Of a stretch of DNA of 64,000 bases, positions 1 to 9,234 are shown piece by piece. Position 1 is the first letter of the stretch. Each line of letters opens with the position of its first letter. The stretch is from an uncultured Eudoraea sp. Its GTDB lineage: Bacteria; Bacteroidota; Bacteroidia; Flavobacteriales; Flavobacteriaceae. The stretch is taken from the NCBI GenBank assembly GCA_947258405.1, contig CAMYIE010000012.1, forward strand, positions 62,001 to 126,000, in the 5' to 3' direction. A program made the position numbers and the translations under genes. The notes under the pieces are model-generated. The model made no database searches. It was not told the origin of the DNA and was given only the letters and a program-made list of their open reading frames with translations.

Positions 1-259
1 ACTGCTTCACATCACTGTATTCCAAAGCATTAACCTTTTTAGGAAAAATACTAAAGTCTATTTTTTGAAGTTTTCCAAGTGAGGTATATTTCCAGGCCTC
101 TTCCTTCCGGTTGGGAAATCCTTTGATCTCAAAATTCCGGATTGCTTCAGATCGGATATCGTGGACAGGATGATCCACATCCACGTGGCTCTGAAATGCC
201 AGAAAAGACGAAACCAACTTTTCTCTGAGGTCAATATTTTCGGTGTGCTTGCTTCCCAT
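1..259 (-). CDS. sufD: SufD, Fe-S cluster assembly scaffold component (N-terminal part only)
   Basis: This is the first 86 codons of a gene that runs off the left edge of the window. The ATG is at 259-257, just after the sufC stop. The translation begins MGSKHTENIDLREKLVSSF and contains FPNRKEEAWKYTSLGKL near residues 49-65, which matches the 'R-x-E-x-W-(K/R)-Y-T' motif of SufD N-termini. SufD pairs with SufB in the SufBC2D scaffold that builds Fe-S clusters in the cytoplasm. It lies directly downstream of sufC (11-base gap), so it is the next gene of the same operon. Identity follows from the motif and context; most of the protein cannot be seen. Confidence 0.9.
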   Translation of the reverse strand, partial: MGSKHTENIDLREKLVSSFLAFQSHVDVDHPVHDIRSEAIRNFEIKGFPNRKEEAWKYTSLGKLQKIDFSIFPKKVNALEYSDVKQ

Positions 260-270
260 ATCTCTTCCGT

Positions 271-1026
271 TTACTGAGGAACAACTTCATCTTTTAACCA
301 GTCATAGCCCTTATCTTCCAGCTCGAGTGCCAAATCTTTGGATCCCGATTTTACTATTTTACCCTCCTGAAGTACATGTACAAAATCTGGAATAATATAA
401 TCCAGTAACCGCTGATAATGCGTGATCACAATCACTGCATTATCCTTGCTGCGTAATTTATTCACCCCATGGGCAACAATACGCAGGGCATCGATATCCA
501 AGCCGGAATCGGTCTCATCGAGAATGGCTAGTTTTGGTTCGAGCATTGCCATCTGAAAGATCTCGTTCCTTTTTTTCTCGCCACCTGAAAATCCCTGATT
601 CAATGACCTGGACAGGAACTTTCTGTCTATTTCGAGCAATTCTGATTTTTCCCGTATCAGCTTTAGCATTTTATTGGCCGGCATTTCTTCCTCACCTCTT
701 GCCTTACGCGATTCGTTAATTGCGGTCTTGATAAAATTGGTCACCGAAACACCAGGTATCTCAACAGGGTACTGGAAGGACATAAATATTCCCTTATGCG
801 CCCTTTCCTCAGGTGCTGCATCCTCCAGATCTTCTCCTTCGAATTCTATGTGCCCTTCGCTGATCTCGAATTCTTCCTTTCCGGCGATCACCGCTGCCAA
901 AGTGCTTTTTCCTGAACCGTTAGGCCCCATTATAGCGTGAACTTCTCCCGGATTTACCTCAAGGTTTATCCCGTTGAGAATCTCATTCTCTTCTACGCCT
1001 GCGTGTAAATTTTTAATCTTTAACAT
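271..1026 (-). CDS. sufC: SufC, Fe-S assembly ABC-type ATPase
   Basis: This cytoplasmic ATPase of the SufBC2D complex has 251 residues, the usual SufC length. Visible motifs are Walker A GPNGSGKST (residues 34-42), the SufC-type signature FSGGEKKR (146-153), Walker B LAILDETDSGLD (167-178) and the H-loop ITH (201-203). The SufC-specific 'SGGEKKRNE' signature separates it from transport ATPases, and no permease is nearby. ATP hydrolysis by SufC is thought to remodel SufB/SufD so the nascent cluster can form. It sits between the inserted MBL lipoprotein gene (14-base gap) and sufD. Confidence 0.97.
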   Translation of the reverse strand: MLKIKNLHAGVEENEILNGINLEVNPGEVHAIMGPNGSGKSTLAAVIAGKEEFEISEGHIEFEGEDLEDAAPEERAHKGIFMSFQYPVEIPGVSVTNFIKTAINESRKARGEEEMPANKMLKLIREKSELLEIDRKFLSRSLNQGFSGGEKKRNEIFQMAMLEPKLAILDETDSGLDIDALRIVAHGVNKLRSKDNAVIVITHYQRLLDYIIPDFVHVLQEGKIVKSGSKDLALELEDKGYDWLKDEVVPQ

Positions 1027-1040
1027 CTCTGTCTTTGTCT

Positions 1041-1919
1041 TTATTTTAAATACTCAGGTGCCTCAGGCATACTGAGAAAGTCCTCTTTTTGGTGTTGTAA
1101 ATAAACCTTAGCGTTCTTTTCCTCTGCAAAAGCTTCAAACAGACTCATACTCCTCCTTGTCTGTTCGAGGTCGTAATTGAAAATCGGAATCCTTTTGAAT
1201 TCCCTGTTCTCTGAAAAATGATAGAGGTCTCCCGAAAGCAAAACTGGTCCGTGCTTTTTGAGATCGAGAAAAAGGACCTGATGCCCGGGTGTATGTCCCG
1301 GCATATATTTTAAGACTACCGTGCCATCTCCAAAGACATCGTGATCTCCATTGACGATCTTTATTTTGCTAAGGTCCTTTATCGCATTGTAACTATCTGG
1401 GTTCTGCTTTCGAACCTCATCGCCGGTTACCCATTTATATTCGTCTTCCTGAACAAGCCAGGTTGCACTCTTGAGTGCCGAAGCATGTCCTACATGGTCG
1501 AAGTGAGTATGGGAGAGGGCGATATATTTAAAGTCGTCTGTGGTTAATCCGATCTTCGCCAACTGGTGATGAAGCGAATCTTTCCTGGATACCGTAAAAG
1601 CACCTTCCGGGGTAGTAAAGGGTTCGTCCATTCCAACAAGAGCTTCAGGGAGGCCTGCATCCCACATAAGATTTCCATCAGGGTGCTGCACTACGTAAAA
1701 GGCATTGGCAAATTCCTTACTCTGCCCTTTATAGGTATCGTCTTGTGCAAAAAATCCCAGAGCATTTACCATCACCGTACCCCCGTCGAAGGTATATAAG
1801 CGTAAAGTGGCCCGGCCTTCGGAAGATTCCAGGTTGGCCTCCGCTATTGGCTTGGGTGCTTCTTTGCAACCACTAAGCGAGAGGATGGCGATAAACAGTA
1901 TTGCAATTGTTCTCATCAT
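1041..1919 (-). CDS. Metallo-beta-lactamase-fold lipoprotein, N-acyl-homoserine-lactonase-like
   Basis: The 292-residue protein begins with a lipoprotein signal (hydrophobic MRTIAILFIAILSLSGC, lipobox LSGC, Cys18). The mature part is a metallo-beta-lactamase fold: zinc motif HTHFDHVGH (137-145), PGHTPGH (207-213), SGD (229-231) and LQH near the C-terminus. The layout resembles the AttM/AiiA lactonase branch of the superfamily, but substrate cannot be read from the sequence. It should be tethered outside the inner membrane. Its ATG starts one base after the sufB stop, so it is translationally coupled inside the suf operon, an unusual place for a secreted hydrolase. A second ATG is the next codon. 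Family is fairly sure, function is not. Confidence 0.88.
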   Translation of the reverse strand: MMRTIAILFIAILSLSGCKEAPKPIAEANLESSEGRATLRLYTFDGGTVMVNALGFFAQDDTYKGQSKEFANAFYVVQHPDGNLMWDAGLPEALVGMDEPFTTPEGAFTVSRKDSLHHQLAKIGLTTDDFKYIALSHTHFDHVGHASALKSATWLVQEDEYKWVTGDEVRKQNPDSYNAIKDLSKIKIVNGDHDVFGDGTVVLKYMPGHTPGHQVLFLDLKKHGPVLLSGDLYHFSENREFKRIPIFNYDLEQTRRSMSLFEAFAEEKNAKVYLQHQKEDFLSMPEAPEYLK

Positions 1920-1920
1920 G

Positions 1921-3366
1921 CTATCCTACTGAGCCTTCCAGGCTTATTTCCAATAGTTTTTGAGCTTCAACCGCAAACTCCATCGGGAGCTTATTGAGAA
2001 CTTCCTTGCTGAAGCCGTTTACAATAAGCGCTATGGCTTTCTCGGTATCGATCCCCCGCTGATTACAGTAAAAAATCTGATCCTCTCCGATCTTGCTGGT
2101 GGTCGCTTCGTGCTCTATCTGGGCGCTCTTATTTTTTGCTTCGATGTATGGAAATGTATGCGCTCCGCATTTATTCCCCATCAAAAGTGAATCGCACTGT
2201 GAAAAATTCCTTGCGTTATCGGCCCTTTTATTGACCTGAACCAGCCCGCGATAACTGTTTTGCGATTTCCCGGCAGATATCCCCTTGGAAATAATGGTGC
2301 TTCGGGTATTTTTGCCAAGGTGGATCATTTTCGTTCCGGTATCGGCTTGTTGGTAATTATTGGTCACGGCGATGGAGTAAAACTCGCCTATAGAATTGTC
2401 TCCTTTAAGAATACATGAAGGATATTTCCAGGTGATGGCCGATCCTGTTTCTACCTGAGTCCATGATATTTTAGCGTTCTTTTCGCACAATCCCCTTTTG
2501 GTGACGAAATTATATACTCCGCCCTTACCTTCCTTATCACCAGGAAACCAGTTCTGAACGGTAGAGTATTTGATCTCCGCATCATCTAGTGCAATGAGTT
2601 CCACCACTGCGGCATGTAACTGGTTTTCATCGCGTGAAGGAGCGGTGCACCCTTCCAGGTAACTTACATAACTTCCCTTATCGGCGATTACCAAAGTTCT
2701 TTCGAACTGGCCGGTCCCTGCCTGGTTGATCCGAAAATACGTTGAGAGTTCCATCGGGCACCTGACCCCTTTGGGGATATAACAAAAAGAGCCATCTGAA
2801 AATACAGCCGAATTCAGCGCGGCATAGAAATTGTCTTTTCGTGGCACAACCTTTCCGATATACTTCCTGATCAATTCCGGGTGGTCCTGAATCGCTTCGG
2901 AAATAGAGCAAAAAATAATTCCCTTTTCCGCCAGTGTTTTCTTAAAAGTCGTGGCTACCGAAACAGAATCCATTACGATATCTACAGCTACTCCTGCAAG
3001 TTTTTTCTGTTCGTCTAAAGAGATCCCAAGCCTCTTAAAAGTATCGAGCAGTTCGGGATCTACTTCATCCAGACTATTGTATTTTGGTTTTTTGTTCGGA
3101 GCAGAGTAGTAGGAGATATCCTGGAAATCTGGCTTTTTATAATGAATGTTAGCCCATTCCGGTTCCTCCATTTCCTTCCATGAGCGAAATGCCTCCAGTC
3201 TCCATTCTGTCATCCACTGAGGTTCTTCTTTCTTTTTGGAAATGGCCATGACGATTTCCTCATTCAGACCTTTAGGAAGGGTGTCGGATTCTATATCGGT
3301 ATAGAAACCATATTCATATTCCTTGGTTTCCAATTCTTTTTTTAACTCTTCTTCAGTATAAGCCAT
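1921..3366 (-). CDS. sufB: SufB, Fe-S cluster assembly scaffold
   Basis: SufB is the main scaffold subunit of the SUF Fe-S assembly system. The 481-residue length is typical. The N-terminus has the usual acidic region followed by [20 protein letters not shown]. The beta-helix core includes [20 protein letters not shown] and [20 protein letters not shown], and the C-terminus contains [20 protein letters not shown] with the Cys thought to accept sulfur or ligate the cluster. It follows the iscA-like gene by 22 bases and is followed after one base by the MBL lipoprotein gene. It acts in the cytoplasm with SufC and SufD. Confidence 0.97.
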   Translation of the reverse strand: MAYTEEELKKELETKEYEYGFYTDIESDTLPKGLNEEIVMAISKKKEEPQWMTEWRLEAFRSWKEMEEPEWANIHYKKPDFQDISYYSAPNKKPKYNSLDEVDPELLDTFKRLGISLDEQKKLAGVAVDIVMDSVSVATTFKKTLAEKGIIFCSISEAIQDHPELIRKYIGKVVPRKDNFYAALNSAVFSDGSFCYIPKGVRCPMELSTYFRINQAGTGQFERTLVIADKGSYVSYLEGCTAPSRDENQLHAAVVELIALDDAEIKYSTVQNWFPGDKEGKGGVYNFVTKRGLCEKNAKISWTQVETGSAITWKYPSCILKGDNSIGEFYSIAVTNNYQQADTGTKMIHLGKNTRSTIISKGISAGKSQNSYRGLVQVNKRADNARNFSQCDSLLMGNKCGAHTFPYIEAKNKSAQIEHEATTSKIGEDQIFYCNQRGIDTEKAIALIVNGFSKEVLNKLPMEFAVEAQKLLEISLEGSVG

Positions 3367-3388
3367 AGACCCATTGTTTTACCAAATG

Positions 3389-3718
3389 TTAGAGTGAAAA
3401 GCTCTCCCCGCAACCACATGTGCGCTGCGCATTAGGGTTATTAAAAACAAATCCTTTGCCGTTAAGGCCACCGGAATATTCTAGTATCGTACCCACCAAA
3501 TAGAGAAAACTTTTCTTGTCTACGATGATGCGCACCGAATTATCTTCAAAAACCTTGTCAGCCTCATCTTTTTCATGATCGAATTTTAACTCATAGGATA
3601 ATCCGCTACATCCCCCGCTCTTCACACCAACTCGAACGAAATCCTGAGAGGCATCAAAACCCGATTCCGTCATCAGAGAGATGACCTTTTCTTTTGCCGT
3701 GTTCGATACTTTGATCAT
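3389..3718 (-). CDS. sufA: HesB/IscA/SufA-family Fe-S carrier
   Basis: This 109-residue A-type Fe-S carrier has the three conserved cysteines of the family: GGCSGLSY (Cys37) and the C-terminal TCGCGESF (Cys101, Cys103). Members accept Fe-S clusters from SufBCD and pass them to apoproteins. As the first gene of the suf operon, with a Bacteroidota-type promoter box just upstream, it probably works as SufA. The symbol could also be iscA or erpA, because sequence alone does not separate these. Upstream 3719-3855 holds the promoter candidate and no gene. Confidence 0.92.
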   Translation of the reverse strand: MIKVSNTAKEKVISLMTESGFDASQDFVRVGVKSGGCSGLSYELKFDHEKDEADKVFEDNSVRIIVDKKSFLYLVGTILEYSGGLNGKGFVFNNPNAQRTCGCGESFSL

Positions 3719-3748
3719 TCTTAATTTGGATTAATTCTAAATAGTTTA

Positions 3749-3756
3749 CAAATATA
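3749..3756 (-). promoter_or_regulatory. Candidate -7 box of the suf operon
   Basis: On the minus strand this reads TATATTTG, an exact match to the Bacteroidota sigma-A -7 consensus TAnnTTTG, 30 bases before the sufA start. No clear -33 TTTG is seen at the usual distance, so the call rests on the -7 element and position. Confidence 0.5.
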
Positions 3757-3855
3757 AGCTTTAAGCAGTGTTTTACAGCATTTAGTAACATTATTATAAC
3801 GTATGGAGTAATAGGGTTTATCTATTCCCGAAAAGCGTAGGATTGCCGTTACAGG

Positions 3856-5205
3856 TCAGTTTATTTTGATGATCACCAGATCACCGCCCCCTTTGTGAGA
3901 ATCGGGATTGAAATCGGCGCTGCCACTCTGACCTACCAGCAAGATCTCGTTATCACCGTGTTCAATAACATCAAAACCAAAATCAATGCCGGTTCCACCA
4001 AAAGATTTCTGCCATTCGAGTCGCCCCATGATGTCGGTCTTAATTACCCAGATATCATTTTCGCCAAAGTTCTCCTCAAGATCCTGGTCATTGCTGCGTG
4101 AATTACCGGCGATAAGAAATCCGCCATCCTGAGTTTGCTTTACGCTGTTGGCATTATCGAATGCCGAACCTCCATAGGTGTTTTCCCATAGGAGTTCTCC
4201 AGAATCGCTGATCTTGATCAACCATATGTCGGATTCCCCATGGCTCGACCCGATATCCTTATCTGTACTAAAGGTATGACCTACAACAACATAGGCACTA
4301 TCAGCAGTTTTTTCAATATCATAAGAAACATCTATCCCCGTTCCACCAAAAGAATGCTCCCAGACCAAAGTACCCCCGCTGTCTACTTTTATCACCCAGA
4401 AATCGTAGCTTCCTTTGGTATTGGAGATATCGGTATCATCGCTTTCCGAAAATCCCGTCATAATATAGCCCCCATCTGAAGAGGTCACCAGGCCATATGC
4501 CCTGTCATTATTTGTTCCGCCAAAGAATTTTTGCCATTCCAGGTTTCCCAGGGCGTCGATCTTGGTTCCCCAGAATTCCCCTACACCATGATAGGCCAGA
4601 AAATTCCCCTTATCCGAATTACCCTCGCCTCCCGATGCGACTACATCGAGAAATCCTGAAAAGAAATATCCTCCATCGGCAGTTTCAACCAGATCGTAGG
4701 CATGATCATGACCTGCAAAACCAAAGCTATTTTCCCATTGTATATCGCCAGTTGCGGTGAGCTTAAGAAGCCAATGATCGTGGAACCCTTGATTCTGACT
4801 GGCATCTCCGTCACTGCTTTTAGAATATCCAATTATTGCATATCCCCCATCACTGGTTTGTACCACTGCCTGCCCGCGGTCATCCTTACTGCCTCCATAG
4901 GTCCTATGCCATTGGAGATTTCCTTCCGCATCGAATTTTAGCAACCAATAATCGTTTACAGCCAGGGCTTTGCCCTCCAGTTCCCCATCCATACTATTGG
5001 TAAAACCTAATACGGCAAACCCACCATCCGATGTTTGTATAATGGAGCGCGCCTGTTCGGATCCACTGCCCCCGTAATTTCTGATCCAATCGATCTCCCC
5101 CGAAAATCCAGTTTGATCGGAAAAATCGGCCACAGGAACTCCATCATCACTGGAACAGGATAACAGCAACAACCATATCAGCAAATACGCTATACCCTTT
5201 TTCAT
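3856..5205 (-). CDS. Seven-repeat propeller-like lipoprotein
   Basis: The 449-residue protein starts at ATG 5205-5203 with a lipoprotein signal, MKKGIAYLLIWLLLLSCSSD. The longer reading frame upstream overlaps the neighbour and lacks a signal, so this start is chosen. The mature part has seven copies of a 45-55 residue unit, W(E/Q/H)xxxGG(T/S)xxDxxxx(V/L)xxTxDGGYxxxG, each followed by a DxWLxK(F/L/I)D strand. Seven copies suggest a seven-bladed beta-propeller on the outer or inner membrane surface. No catalytic motif is seen and the function is unknown. It is cotranscribed with the frameshifted gene 4 bases upstream; both begin with a CSSDD lipobox. Confidence 0.85.
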   Translation of the reverse strand: MKKGIAYLLIWLLLLSCSSDDGVPVADFSDQTGFSGEIDWIRNYGGSGSEQARSIIQTSDGGFAVLGFTNSMDGELEGKALAVNDYWLLKFDAEGNLQWHRTYGGSKDDRGQAVVQTSDGGYAIIGYSKSSDGDASQNQGFHDHWLLKLTATGDIQWENSFGFAGHDHAYDLVETADGGYFFSGFLDVVASGGEGNSDKGNFLAYHGVGEFWGTKIDALGNLEWQKFFGGTNNDRAYGLVTSSDGGYIMTGFSESDDTDISNTKGSYDFWVIKVDSGGTLVWEHSFGGTGIDVSYDIEKTADSAYVVVGHTFSTDKDIGSSHGESDIWLIKISDSGELLWENTYGGSAFDNANSVKQTQDGGFLIAGNSRSNDQDLEENFGENDIWVIKTDIMGRLEWQKSFGGTGIDFGFDVIEHGDNEILLVGQSGSADFNPDSHKGGGDLVIIKIN

Positions 5206-5209
5206 AAGA

Positions 5210-6360
5210 TTAGTTGGAGGCTTCAATAACGAATAAGCCGGAATTAATGTCATTAACAACGATCTTACCGCTCGGAAAATATGGATAAAGACTCCATACG
5301 CCCTCAAAAGCAGCCGTATTATTACTAGGATATGTATCAAAAAATCCGATTTCATCAAGACTTCCTGAAGCAATATCCGAGATATCCACAACCCGAACTC
5401 CTGCCGTGTAGTTTGCCAGGAAGAACTGGTTCCCTAGAACATAACCATTGTGATCTATTGCCGAGGTAGGGCCGGAATAGGTGGTATGGAATATGGGGTT
5501 GTCCAGATCGGTAAAATCAAAAACCAGGGATCGGGAATTAATTCCCGTATTGGATTCATCGAGCTCATCCCCCAAAATAAAAAATCGCTGATCTGCAGTA
5601 AACCAACCCTGATGGGTATACCAAAGATTCGAATACTGAAACTGACTTATCAATGTGGGATTGGACTTATCGGTAACATCAACGATGACAACAGAAGCCT
5701 CATTTGGGTATACCCGCTTGCTCCATATCCGCCTGCGGCCACAGGATTTTTGGGATCTGATATATCAACAAAATGAACGCCTCCATTATAGGCATCATTC
5801 CTTGCCCCGACAGGATAAGCAAACCCGGTGTTCTCATTGATTACAATATTATGGGAACTGCCAAAATCGTCATAGACGGCATCTGCGTCGAATGTAACAG
5901 GCGGACTGGCCAAATTGCGGAGTTGGGTAAGATCGAAAACCTGCATACCATGGCCACCGGCTTCAGAGCCTATAAATGCATGATCTTGAAAAACCTTGAT
6001 ATCCCTCCATGTACTTGTTGTGGTTTGCGTAGGTAGTTTCCCCAGATAAACCAGGTTTTCCGTATCGGTGATGTCTACAAAGGCCGTCCCATTGTCCAAT
6101 CCGACCAGGGCATATTCTTTACCACCGTTCGGATCGGTCCATCCCCAGATATCATTGCCCGAACCGGCATTCATCTCCGACAAACTAAGACGGGCCAGCA
6201 GATCGAAGCCATCACAGGGATATTGGCCGGCCAATCCGTTGGTACAGGGTGTGAATCCCAAAACGGGGTTGTCATCATTATTATCATTGGCAGATGAATC
6301 GTCGCTGGAGCAACTGGTCAACACAACAAGGAAGGCAAGCAACAGTGCAATTTTCTTCAT
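5210..6360 (-). pseudogene. LVIVD-repeat (choice-of-anchor-B-like) lipoprotein, frameshifted
   Basis: Two overlapping frames make one protein. The 5' part starts at ATG 6360-6358 (MKKIALLLAFLVVLTSC, lipobox then SSDDSS) and runs to a stop near 5650. The 3' part continues in another frame from about 5690 to 5210. Joining them after GYGASGYTQ gives ASVVIVDVTDKSNPTLISQF, a perfect continuation of the 'VxIVDVTDxxNP' repeats seen earlier (FVDITDTENLVYLGKLPT, FVDISDPKNPVAAGG). One missing base in the AAAT run at 5698-5704 explains the break. It may be a real mutation or a sequencing error in a short A run. The family forms surface propellers of unknown role. Confidence 0.8.
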
Positions 6361-6408
6361 AGCCAATTCTTTTTCAGGATAAAGATAAGATTTCTATAGG
6401 ATCATATC

Positions 6409-6416
6409 TATTTTTG
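6409..6416 (+). promoter_or_regulatory. Candidate -7 box of thiL
   Basis: TATTTTTG matches TAnnTTTG and ends only 4 bases before the thiL ATG, which would give a leaderless or nearly leaderless transcript. No -33 element is evident. Confidence 0.35.
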
Positions 6417-6420
6417 CACC

Positions 6421-7470
6421 ATGCTCGACGATAAAAACCCTGCCAGAACCGATTTAAGCGAATTGGGAGAATTCGAACTTATAGACCATCTCACCAAGGA
6501 TTTCCCTATCCTTCACAAGTCGACCGTTATGGGTGTTGGTGATGACGCAGCTATACTCGATTTTGGAGATGAGCATACCTTGATCACGACCGATCTACTT
6601 ATTGAAGGGGTTCATTTCAATCTTAATTATACACCTCTTAAACACCTGGGATATAAGGCGGTTATGGTGAATCTTTCCGATGTCTATGCGATGAACGCCA
6701 TCGCTACGCAGATTACCGTTTCTATAGCTGTATCGAACCGTTTTTCGCTCGAAGCTCTGGAAGAACTCTATGAAGGCATCGCTTTGGCTTGTAAGATCTA
6801 TGGTGTGGATCTCGTTGGGGGCGATACCACTTCTTCAAATAAAGGGTTACTTATAAGCGTTAGCGCCATCGGTTCGGCCAATAAAGACAAGATCGTTATG
6901 CGGCGGGGAGCAAAACCCAATGATCTTTTAGTTGTAACCGGAGATCTTGGAGCTGCGTATATGGGGCTCCAGGTTTTAGAACGTGAAAACGAAGTATTTA
7001 AGGTGAATCCGCAAAACCAGCCAGATCTTACCTCCTATGCATATCTGATAGAGCGCCAATTGAAACCTGAGGCGCGTAAAGACATGGTGGAATTACTAGA
7101 AAAGCTTGAAGTGCATCCCACTTCGATGATCGATATAAGCGATGGACTTTCATCAGAGATCCTTCATCTTTGTAAAAACAGCGAGGTAGGATGTAATCTC
7201 TATGAAGATAAAATTCCCCTCGATCCCACAGTTATATCGGCTTGTGAAGAATTCCGTTTAGACAGTACCCTTGTTGCACTAAGCGGTGGAGAAGACTATG
7301 AATTATTATTTACTATAGATCAAAAAGAATTCCTGAAAATAAAAGGTAATCCCAATCTTACTGTCTTGGGGCACATTACAGATAAGAATGAAGGGACGCA
7401 CTTAATTTCCAGGAATGACTCTAAAATTCCTTTAACAGCTCAGGGCTGGAATGCGTTCGAAAAAGACTAA
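6421..7470 (+). CDS. thiL: Thiamine-monophosphate kinase
   Basis: ThiL phosphorylates thiamine monophosphate to thiamine diphosphate with ATP, the last step of vitamin B1 cofactor synthesis. The 349-residue protein shows the PurM/ThiL superfamily motifs: GVGDDAAI (38-45), the region VGGDTTSS that binds Mg-nucleotide, and LSGGEDYELLF near residues 284-294, which is characteristic of ThiL. Acidic metal ligands are present in the DDAA and GGDT motifs. It stands alone on the plus strand. Its stop overlaps by four bases the stop of the small zinc-ribbon gene on the other strand. No other thiamine gene is in the window. Confidence 0.96.
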   Translation: MLDDKNPARTDLSELGEFELIDHLTKDFPILHKSTVMGVGDDAAILDFGDEHTLITTDLLIEGVHFNLNYTPLKHLGYKAVMVNLSDVYAMNAIATQITVSIAVSNRFSLEALEELYEGIALACKIYGVDLVGGDTTSSNKGLLISVSAIGSANKDKIVMRRGAKPNDLLVVTGDLGAAYMGLQVLERENEVFKVNPQNQPDLTSYAYLIERQLKPEARKDMVELLEKLEVHPTSMIDISDGLSSEILHLCKNSEVGCNLYEDKIPLDPTVISACEEFRLDSTLVALSGGEDYELLFTIDQKEFLKIKGNPNLTVLGHITDKNEGTHLISRNDSKIPLTAQGWNAFEKD

Positions 7471-7685
7471 GCTACTTGCTGATCTGTGCGGTGTCTTTTC
7501 TGGTAGATAAGTTCTAAAGTGTCATTGATCTCCCGAAGTTGTGGAGTCAAAGCCGAAAGGTTACCACTAACATCTGTTGTAACTTGTTTTCCGCAGTGCA
7601 CACACTTATACTCCTTAATGTGGGAAGTAACTTTTTTTGAAACCGAGTAGTGGTGCCCAAAAATATTGCAGAATATTTTTTTCAT
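7467..7685 (-). CDS. Small zinc-ribbon-like protein (DUF1660-like)
   Basis: The 72-residue protein starts at ATG 7685-7683 (MKKIFCNIFGHHYS); a longer frame adds six residues from a weaker start. A Cys-x-x-x-x-His-His element (CNIFGHHY, residues 5-12) and a later CVHCGK pair look like a zinc ribbon. The pattern recalls small DUF1660-type proteins, but that comes from memory rather than a search. The C-terminal half is a likely helix (QLREINDTLELIYQKRH). It stands alone, convergent with thiL. Confidence 0.65.
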   Translation of the reverse strand: MKKIFCNIFGHHYSVSKKVTSHIKEYKCVHCGKQVTTDVSGNLSALTPQLREINDTLELIYQKRHRTDQQVA

Positions 7686-7936
7686 AATGTAGGTTTTAGG
7701 CAAGATTAAAGCGGGATTGGGGTGCCGCTGAACGCATACTTTTATTGGTTAATTATTTGATTGTTAAGATCTGAGAACATCTTTATATCTCAACGTCCTC
7801 ATTGCTCATTTTATTGGGTACAGGCAGAGAAAATCTCTACTAAATCGATGAAATTCTTTTTTTTCGACCAACTGTCAATATATATCGATGAACTGCAGGG
7901 TTTGTCCCGGCTCTATTTTGCGCTATCTTGGGTTGC

Positions 7937-9220
7937 GTGAAACGGACCCGTGAAATACTACTAACAGCCCTCGCTCTCTTCTCGCTTTTTTTCGGGGCGG
8001 GCAACCTTATTCTGCCTCCACTACTGGGCTATACCGCCGCCGAATCCTGGTGGCTCGTCGCTTTGGGGTTTTGTATCTCTGCGGTGCTGATTCCTATTCT
8101 GGGGATTTTGGCACACGCAAGGCTTCAAGGCACCATGTTCGATTTTGGGAACAAGGTATCACCGGGCTTCAGTCGGGTCTATTGCTACTTTGTTTATGCT
8201 ATCTCGATAAGCCTTCCTTCTCCCAGAACTGCAGCCGTTACCCACGAGATAGGCGTAATGCCATTGGTGGACAGCTCCTCTCTGATCACAAGTATTGTAT
8301 ATTTTTCGTTAGTCTTTTTATTCGTGATCAACCGGGGTTGGATCCTGGATGTGATTGGAAAATTCCTATCCCCGGCCATATTGTTGGTGCTGTTTGGAAT
8401 GATCGCTGTCTCCTTCTTTCGATTCCCTTTTGAATTTGACGCTTCCGGATTTTCCAATCCCATTTCAAGCGGAATCCTTGAGGGATATCAGACCTTCGAT
8501 GCTATCGGTGCCGTGGTAGTAGGAGGTGTAATAATAATATCGATCAACATCAAAGAAAGGGAAATGTCCTTTTCATCTAAAAGAAAGATTATTGCCAGAG
8601 CCGGATGGTTAGCCGGGTTAGGTCTTTTTCTTATATATGGCTGTCTGATACTGACTGGCGCACTGTTTCACGGCAACTTCTCTGAAGATGTTACGCGTAC
8701 TGCCCTGTTAAGCGGTATCAGCAAAGCCACTCTTGGAAATTCTGCCAACCTCCTGCTGAGCATACTGGTGAGTTTAGCGTGTTTTACTACCGCGGTTGGA
8801 ATTATTACGGGGACCGCAGATTTCGTAAAATCCCAATTTCCCAAAATTAAAAGCGCCTATTTGATCACCTCCATTATAGCTAGTTCTCTGGGAATTCTAA
8901 TGGGTCAATTCAATGTTGGCTATATCATTGCCGTAGCCTTGCCAGCCCTAATGTTTATTTATCCTATTACTATAGCGCTTATTTTACTGAATGTTCTCCC
9001 TTCGCGTTTCACTTCCCCATCGATCTTTAGAGCTGTGGTCCTTACCACAATTGTTTTTAGCCTTCCAGATTTTTTGGGATCTTTTGGAATAGAACTCGAT
9101 TGGTGGACGTGGATACCTTTAAGCGACTTTAAAATGGGGTGGGTATTGCCATCTTTAATTGTTTTTTTTGCCCTTTTAATCAGGGAAAAAAAACCTTCGC
9201 CCATGGGTAAGTACAAGTAG
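7937..9220 (+). CDS. brnQ: Branched-chain amino acid:cation symporter, LIVCS family
   Basis: This is a 427-residue inner-membrane transporter with about twelve hydrophobic segments. The N-terminal signature LTALALFSLFFGAGNLILPP is diagnostic of BrnQ/LIVCS proteins, which import Leu, Ile and Val with Na+ or H+. The start chosen is GTG 7937 (MKRTREILL), because the family begins this way; a TTG three codons upstream is also possible. It stands alone, with 230 bases of upstream spacer in which no clear gene is seen, and is convergent with pepP. Regulation is not visible. Confidence 0.93.
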   Translation: MKRTREILLTALALFSLFFGAGNLILPPLLGYTAAESWWLVALGFCISAVLIPILGILAHARLQGTMFDFGNKVSPGFSRVYCYFVYAISISLPSPRTAAVTHEIGVMPLVDSSSLITSIVYFSLVFLFVINRGWILDVIGKFLSPAILLVLFGMIAVSFFRFPFEFDASGFSNPISSGILEGYQTFDAIGAVVVGGVIIISINIKEREMSFSSKRKIIARAGWLAGLGLFLIYGCLILTGALFHGNFSEDVTRTALLSGISKATLGNSANLLLSILVSLACFTTAVGIITGTADFVKSQFPKIKSAYLITSIIASSLGILMGQFNVGYIIAVALPALMFIYPITIALILLNVLPSRFTSPSIFRAVVLTTIVFSLPDFLGSFGIELDWWTWIPLSDFKMGWVLPSLIVFFALLIREKKPSPMGKYK

Positions 9221-9234
9221 TTTGTAAATGAATC

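Noticed and set aside
5206-5391. Upstream extension of the seven-repeat lipoprotein
   Set aside because: It runs inside the frameshifted neighbour; a lipoprotein signal starts at ATG 5205.
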